64,000 nucleotides of DNA, taken from NCBI RefSeq assembly GCF_004792665.1, contig NZ_SRZX01000005.1:1-64000 (forward strand), in the 5' to 3' direction. Shown piece by piece: positions 60,187 to 64,000 of this stretch. The notes beneath the pieces are model-generated. The model was not told where the DNA came from and searched no databases. It was given only the letters and a program-made list of their open reading frames with translations. Every line of letters starts with the position of its first letter. Position 1 is the first letter of the stretch. This DNA is from Marinobacter orientalis (GTDB lineage: Bacteria; Pseudomonadota; Gammaproteobacteria; Pseudomonadales; Oleiphilaceae). The translations under genes were made by a program, and so were the position numbers.

Positions 60187-60279
60187 GGAAGCTGTCCTTT
60201 GCAGACCGTGCATTGCCAGGGATGGCAATGCCGAGCCCCCATGGACGGGTTCACGGCGTGTCTGCAAAGGACAGCTTCC
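60187..60279. repeat. Palindromic intergenic repeat element
   Basis: GGAAGCTGTCCTTTGCAGAC (60187-60206) is repeated in perfect inverted form at 60260-60279. Inside, GCATTGCC and GGCAATGC (60210-60231) form a second hairpin. The about 93-base cruciform-like unit looks like a dispersed miniature repeat family of the ERIC/REP kind rather than a gene, and both strands happen to be open. Confidence 0.7.
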
Positions 60280-60422
60280 ATCGCCGCGTACTCCGAAGTT
60301 CATAACGCCAGTGTCCCAGATAACTCCCGGCCATCACAAACACACCCGCTTCCAACACCTATACTCCAATTGGTACAAAACCTGCAAAACCCGAAACAAA
60401 CCAACAAGAGGGAACCAAGAAC

Positions 60423-61370
60423 GTGTCCGCACCCGATCTGACCACCACCATACAAAACCTGATCAACCAGGAATCCCTCCCTGCTTCCTACGCCGACACC
60501 GTAAAAAAGACCATCCTCCCCCTCGCCCAACACATCCACAGCCTCCGCAAAGCCCGGGAGGAACCCGTCGTCATCGGCATCAACGGCGCCCAGGGCACCG
60601 GAAAATCCACCCTGACCGAATTCCTCAGGGAACTGCTGACCACCCATTACCGCATGCCCACCGCCAGTTTCTCTCTCGACGACCTCTACCTTACCCGCGC
60701 CGAGCGCGAAAAACTGGCACAAGATGTCCATCCGCTATTTATCACCCGCGGCGTCCCCGGCACCCACGATATTGCCCTGGGCCAGCGGGTCATCGACCAA
60801 CTGAAAGCTGCCGGCCCCGGTACCGAAACCCGCATTCCCGTCTTCGATAAATCCCGCGACGACCGCAGCCCGCAGCACCTCTGGCCGGTATTCCGGGGCA
60901 GGGCGGAAGTGATCCTGATCGAGGGTTGGTGCATGGGCGCTGCACCCGCAGCCAGCGAGTCGGAACTGATGCAACCGGTCAATGAACTGGAACGGTCGGA
61001 AGACCCTGAAGGCACCTGGCGACAATACGTTAACCGGTGTCTCAAGGGTGGGTATGGCCGTTTTTTCAATCAGATCGACAGTCTGATTATGCTGCGGGCG
61101 CCTTCCATGGAATGTGTTCTTGAGTGGCGCACTCTTCAGGAGCACAAACTCCGTGAGCGGTCCGGCGTTGCACCGAAAGAGAGCGAAATAGCGAGTGAGG
61201 CTGCACAGCCATCGCGCATCATGAGCGATGAGGAGGTCGTGCGCTTCATCATGCACTACGAGCGAATCACCCGTGCCAGCCTGGATGAAATGCCGGCACG
61301 TGCCGATTGCCTGATCAATGTGGCTGAAGACCACAGTTTCGGTGAACCGCTGATACGTCAGCGATCCTAG
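60423..61370 (+). CDS. Glycerate kinase (P-loop, GlyK-type)
   Basis: The 315-residue protein belongs to the plant-type D-glycerate kinase / YggC P-loop kinase group. Walker A GAQGTGKS is at 55-62, and SLDDLYLTRAEREKLA and EGWCMGA are family marks. It would phosphorylate D-glycerate to 3-phosphoglycerate. The start is GTG 60423 with GAGGGA upstream. Its place directly before a phosphoglycerate-sugar phosphatase and a GT81-type synthase suggests recycling of glycerate released from glucosylglycerate. Confidence 0.85.
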   Translation: MSAPDLTTTIQNLINQESLPASYADTVKKTILPLAQHIHSLRKAREEPVVIGINGAQGTGKSTLTEFLRELLTTHYRMPTASFSLDDLYLTRAEREKLAQDVHPLFITRGVPGTHDIALGQRVIDQLKAAGPGTETRIPVFDKSRDDRSPQHLWPVFRGRAEVILIEGWCMGAAPAASESELMQPVNELERSEDPEGTWRQYVNRCLKGGYGRFFNQIDSLIMLRAPSMECVLEWRTLQEHKLRERSGVAPKESEIASEAAQPSRIMSDEEVVRFIMHYERITRASLDEMPARADCLINVAEDHSFGEPLIRQRS

Positions 61371-61381
61371 AGGACGCAGCC

Positions 61382-62185
61382 ATGCCCAGACCCCGTCTGG
61401 TTCTGTTTTCCGACCTTGATGGCACCCTGCTGGACCACGACAGCTACGACTGGTCCCCTGCGAAACCCGCGCTGGCGCGCCTCGCAGCGAGTGAGATACC
61501 CGTGGTGCTCAATTCCAGCAAAACCGCAGGCGAGATCCGTGCGGTCAGGCAGCAACTCGGTAACACGGCCCCTTTTATCGTGGAAAACGGTGCTGCAGTC
61601 ATTATCCCCGCGAACTATTTTGAGCCGGGCCCGGAGCAGGTGCGGAGTTTCGGGGCATCGCGGGATGAGGTGCTGGCGCTGCTTGGGCAGTGCAGGGCGG
61701 AGGGTTTCCGGTTTCGCAGTTTCTCGGACATGAGCCCGGCGGAACTGGCCCGGCACACCCGCCTCTCGGAGTCGGAAGCCGTACTGGCGAAAGACCGCGT
61801 CGGCACAGAGCCGTTGCTGTGGCAAGGAGACGGGGATTCTCTGGTCCGGTTCCGTCAGAAACTGGGTGAGCATAACTGCCGTCTGGCGCAGGGTGGGCGC
61901 TTTCTTCATGCCATGGGCACCTTCGATAAAGCCGATGGGGTCCGGTTTTTGCTGGGTAAATACAGGCAGCATCATCCCGTTGAGAGAGTCATCGCTGTTG
62001 CGCTGGGCGACAGTCCCAATGACCAGCACATGCTGGAAGCGGCGGATATTGCGGTGATCGTTCGGGGTGTGCAGTCCGGGAGCGTGTCCCTGCCGTCACA
62101 GAGCCGCGCCATAAAGTCGATCAAGACTGGCCCGGCCGGCTGGAACGAATGCGTACTGAATCTGTTGATTGAGTACGGTTACTGA
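61382..62185 (+). CDS. HAD-IIB phosphatase (mannosyl-/glucosyl-3-phosphoglycerate phosphatase family)
   Basis: The 267-residue protein has the HAD motif I FSDLDGTLLDHD, motif II LNSSKT and motif IV GDSPNDQHMLEAAD of the MpgP/YedP group. It probably removes the phosphate from glucosyl-3-phosphoglycerate to yield glucosylglycerate in the cytoplasm, given the synthase encoded next. ATG 61382 is preceded by AGAGGA. The flanking genes lie 11 and 31 bases away, so one operon is likely. Confidence 0.87.
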   Translation: MPRPRLVLFSDLDGTLLDHDSYDWSPAKPALARLAASEIPVVLNSSKTAGEIRAVRQQLGNTAPFIVENGAAVIIPANYFEPGPEQVRSFGASRDEVLALLGQCRAEGFRFRSFSDMSPAELARHTRLSESEAVLAKDRVGTEPLLWQGDGDSLVRFRQKLGEHNCRLAQGGRFLHAMGTFDKADGVRFLLGKYRQHHPVERVIAVALGDSPNDQHMLEAADIAVIVRGVQSGSVSLPSQSRAIKSIKTGPAGWNECVLNLLIEYGY

Positions 62186-62216
62186 AACCGGGTCTTGGAC
62201 TAACAGGAGAGCCGCC

Positions 62217-63437
62217 ATGGGCGACTTTTATCAGAACGGCATCATCACCACCCTCCATAATCTGTGCCGGCGACCGGTCGAAGAGCTTGAGCGGGAACTG
62301 ATGAGCTTTCGCAAGACCCGACCCATGTCGCTGGTATTGCCATCGCTGTATTCAGAACTGGAAGGTCCGGCCCTGAAGAACATCGTGAAGGAACTGGCAA
62401 AGGTGCCCTATCTTGAGCAGATCGTCATCGGCCTGGACCGCGCCAATGAACAGGAATATCGCCATGCCCTGGAGTACTTCGCCGGACTGCCCCAGCATGT
62501 GCGGGTGCTGTGGAATGATGGCCCAAGACTGAAGGCTCTGGATCGCCAGCTTCAGGAGCAGAACCTGGCACCCACGGAAATGGGCAAAGGCCGCAACGTC
62601 TGGTACTGCTTCGGGTATGTACTTGCTTCCGGCATGAGCAGATCAGTGGCTCTGCACGATTGCGACATACTGACCTATTCCCGTGACATGGTAGCCCGGC
62701 TGATCTACCCGGTAGCCAATCCCAACTTCAACTACATGTTCTGCAAAGGCTATTACGCACGGGTGGCGGATAGCAAAATGAACGGCCGGGTCAGCCGCCT
62801 GCTGGTCACGCCGCTGATCCGCGCCCTGAAAAAAGTCTGCGGCCCCAATGACTTCCTGGATTATCTGGACAGCTATCGCTACCCGCTGGCCGGCGAGTTC
62901 TCCTTCCGTACCGATGTGATTGACGACCTGCGCATACCCAGCGACTGGGGGCTGGAAGTCGGCGTGCTGTCGGAGATGAAACGCAACTACGCCACCAATC
63001 GCCTGTGCCAGGTGGATATTGCCGATACCTACGATCACAAGCATCAGGAGCTGTCCCCGCAAGATGCCAGCCGTGGCCTGTCCAAGATGAGCACGGATAT
63101 CAGCAAGGCGCTGTTCCGCAAACTGGCCACCAATGGTGAAATCTTCTCCAATGAAAAATTCCGCACCATCAAGGCCACGTATTTCCGCATCGCGCTCGAT
63201 TTTGTGGAAACCTACCAGAGCGATGCTGTCATCAACGGGCTTACTTTTGACCGCCACAAGGAAGAGAAGGCGGTGGAACTGTTCGCCCAGAACGTCATGA
63301 GGGCAGGGGCCTATTTTCTGGACAACCCCATGGACACGCCTTTCATTCCAAGCTGGAATCGCGTCACCAGCGCCATTCCGGATATCAAGGAACAACTGCT
63401 TGAAGCCGTGGAGCTGGACAACGAGGAATATCGCTAG
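62217..63437 (+). CDS. Glucosyl-3-phosphoglycerate synthase-like glycosyltransferase (GT81)
   Basis: The 406-residue GT-A-fold enzyme has the metal-binding DxD in HDCDILTY (Asp148, Asp150), the donor region VLPSLYSELEG and the acceptor segment GEFSFR. It would transfer glucose from UDP- or another NDP-glucose to 3-phosphoglycerate. Retaining GT81 enzymes of this type begin glucosylglycerate synthesis; mannosyl relatives exist, so sugar identity is inferred. ATG 62217 is supported by ACAGGAGA; an earlier in-frame start lies inside the upstream gene. Confidence 0.85.
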   Translation: MGDFYQNGIITTLHNLCRRPVEELERELMSFRKTRPMSLVLPSLYSELEGPALKNIVKELAKVPYLEQIVIGLDRANEQEYRHALEYFAGLPQHVRVLWNDGPRLKALDRQLQEQNLAPTEMGKGRNVWYCFGYVLASGMSRSVALHDCDILTYSRDMVARLIYPVANPNFNYMFCKGYYARVADSKMNGRVSRLLVTPLIRALKKVCGPNDFLDYLDSYRYPLAGEFSFRTDVIDDLRIPSDWGLEVGVLSEMKRNYATNRLCQVDIADTYDHKHQELSPQDASRGLSKMSTDISKALFRKLATNGEIFSNEKFRTIKATYFRIALDFVETYQSDAVINGLTFDRHKEEKAVELFAQNVMRAGAYFLDNPMDTPFIPSWNRVTSAIPDIKEQLLEAVELDNEEYR

Positions 63438-63462
63438 TGCGCACCGCGCCGGAGCCCAAGCC

Positions 63463-64000
63463 ATGAGCAACACCCTGCACCACAAGCTCGCCACCATGCT
63501 GGAGGTGGTTTATCCCGCCACTGATACCGGCTTCCTGGCGGACCAGCTCATCAAAACCATGGGGCTGGAGCCGGACACCCCGGCGCCTCCCGCCCACCAG
63601 AATAACTGGGACGAAGCCGATGTCATGCTGATCAGCTACGCAGACACGGTTCAGAGCAGTGACGAAAAGCCCCTGAAGACCCTGTTCCGGTTTCTCGAGG
63701 ACTGCCTCAGGGACACGGTATCGGCAGTGCATATCCTGCCGTTCTTTCCGTACAGTTCGGACGATGGTTTTTCCGTGATGGACTATCTGTCAGTGAACGA
63801 ATCCCATGGTGAATGGGAAGACATCGAGCGCATCGCCGGTAATTACAAAGTGATGGCGGACGTGGTGATCAACCACATGTCGGCCCGAAGCCGCTGGTTC
63901 GAGAACTTCAAAAAACGGATTGATCCCGGCAGGGATTATTTCTTCGAGGCCAGGCCTGCCGACGACCTGAGCGCCGTGGTCAGGCCCCGGACATCGCCGT
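63463..64000 (+). CDS. GH13_18 sucrose-phosphorylase-family enzyme, partial
   Basis: The open frame from ATG 63463 runs to the window end. It begins MSNTLHHKLATMLEVVYPAT and contains VHILPFFPYSSDDGFSVMDY and the GH13 region I DVVINHMS, matching GH13 subfamily 18 phosphorylases. Members phosphorolyse sucrose, sucrose-6-phosphate, glucosylglycerol or glucosylglycerate. Next to a glycerate kinase and glucosylglycerate synthesis genes, glucosylglycerate phosphorylase is most likely: glucosylglycerate plus phosphate gives glucose-1-phosphate and glycerate. Glucosylglycerol phosphorylase, known from Marinobacter, is the main alternative. The catalytic residues lie beyond the window. Confidence 0.85.
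   Translation, partial: MSNTLHHKLATMLEVVYPATDTGFLADQLIKTMGLEPDTPAPPAHQNNWDEADVMLISYADTVQSSDEKPLKTLFRFLEDCLRDTVSAVHILPFFPYSSDDGFSVMDYLSVNESHGEWEDIERIAGNYKVMADVVINHMSARSRWFENFKKRIDPGRDYFFEARPADDLSAVVRPRTSP

Noticed and set aside
60132..60281. 50-residue N-terminal extension of SelO
   Set aside because: It is translated from the palindromic repeat and is not part of the SelO family.
60182..60850. 222-codon plus-strand frame over the repeat and glycerate kinase
   Set aside because: Pro/Arg/His-rich low-complexity translation in another frame of a clear kinase gene.

Overview
The window reads as chromosomal DNA of a marine gammaproteobacterium, most likely Marinobacter or a close relative. This is judged from gene content and order, protein style and moderately high GC; no database was searched. 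Supporting signs are a Pseudomonas-like block (fadH, coiled-coil protein, nadK, metallophosphoesterase, rhomboid, DUF1315, DUF2797, pepN), the thrS-infC-rpmI-rplT-pheS-pheT-ihfA-merR translation block, and several lipid and osmolyte genes. I see no phage, insertion sequence or CRISPR array; the only repeat element is one short palindromic intergenic repeat.

Layout. 1-7.2 kb: tail of an unknown gene, a voltage-gated K+ channel, a Lon-like protease, a two-component pair, a MaoC-type hydratase, and tRNA-Asp with a consensus promoter. 7.2-18.7 kb: AraC regulator divergent from fadH, then the nadK to pepN block. Between the rhomboid gene and DUF1315 I find a minus-strand sigma70 promoter overlapped by an 18/19 Fur box, followed about 89 nt later by an intrinsic terminator. 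This looks like an unannotated Fur-controlled small RNA of RyhB/PrrF type and is the most interesting object in the window. 18.7-24 kb: a DUF1329 / YCF48-like propeller / MMPL-RND export operon behind a palindromic operator. 24-27.9 kb: a TAXI-type TRAP transporter. 28-35.4 kb: the translation block with an AUU-started infC and hairpin terminators before rpmI and pheS. 35.4-38.3 kb: VOC protein, small membrane protein, tRNA-Pro, FMN glutamate-synthase-like protein. 38.5-42 kb: tandemly duplicated BCCT transporters with duplicated leaders. 42-45.3 kb: a minus-strand operon of retropepsin-like lipoprotein, inactive-transglutaminase/7TM protein and RimK-like ATP-grasp ligase. 45.4-50 kb: rmuC, a secreted hypothetical protein, and a second AraC regulator divergent from a CaiB/BaiF CoA-transferase. 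50-56 kb: a penicillin-acylase-family lipoprotein convergent with a VolA-like lipase lipoprotein. 56-60 kb: enoyl-CoA hydratase, class I fumarase, SelO. 60.4-64 kb: glycerate kinase, HAD phosphatase, GT81 glycosyltransferase and a GH13_18 phosphorylase cut by the window end.

How the genes work together. The last four genes form a plausible closed cycle for the compatible solute glucosylglycerate: synthesis from 3-phosphoglycerate and NDP-glucose, dephosphorylation, phosphorolysis, and return of glycerate to glycolysis. With the two BCCT carriers this points to active salt adaptation. FadH, the MaoC and enoyl-CoA hydratases, the racemase-like CoA-transferase, the MMPL operon, the VolA-like lipase and the acylase fit a life on fatty acids and other hydrophobic substrates. 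The putative Fur RNA would add iron-sparing control.
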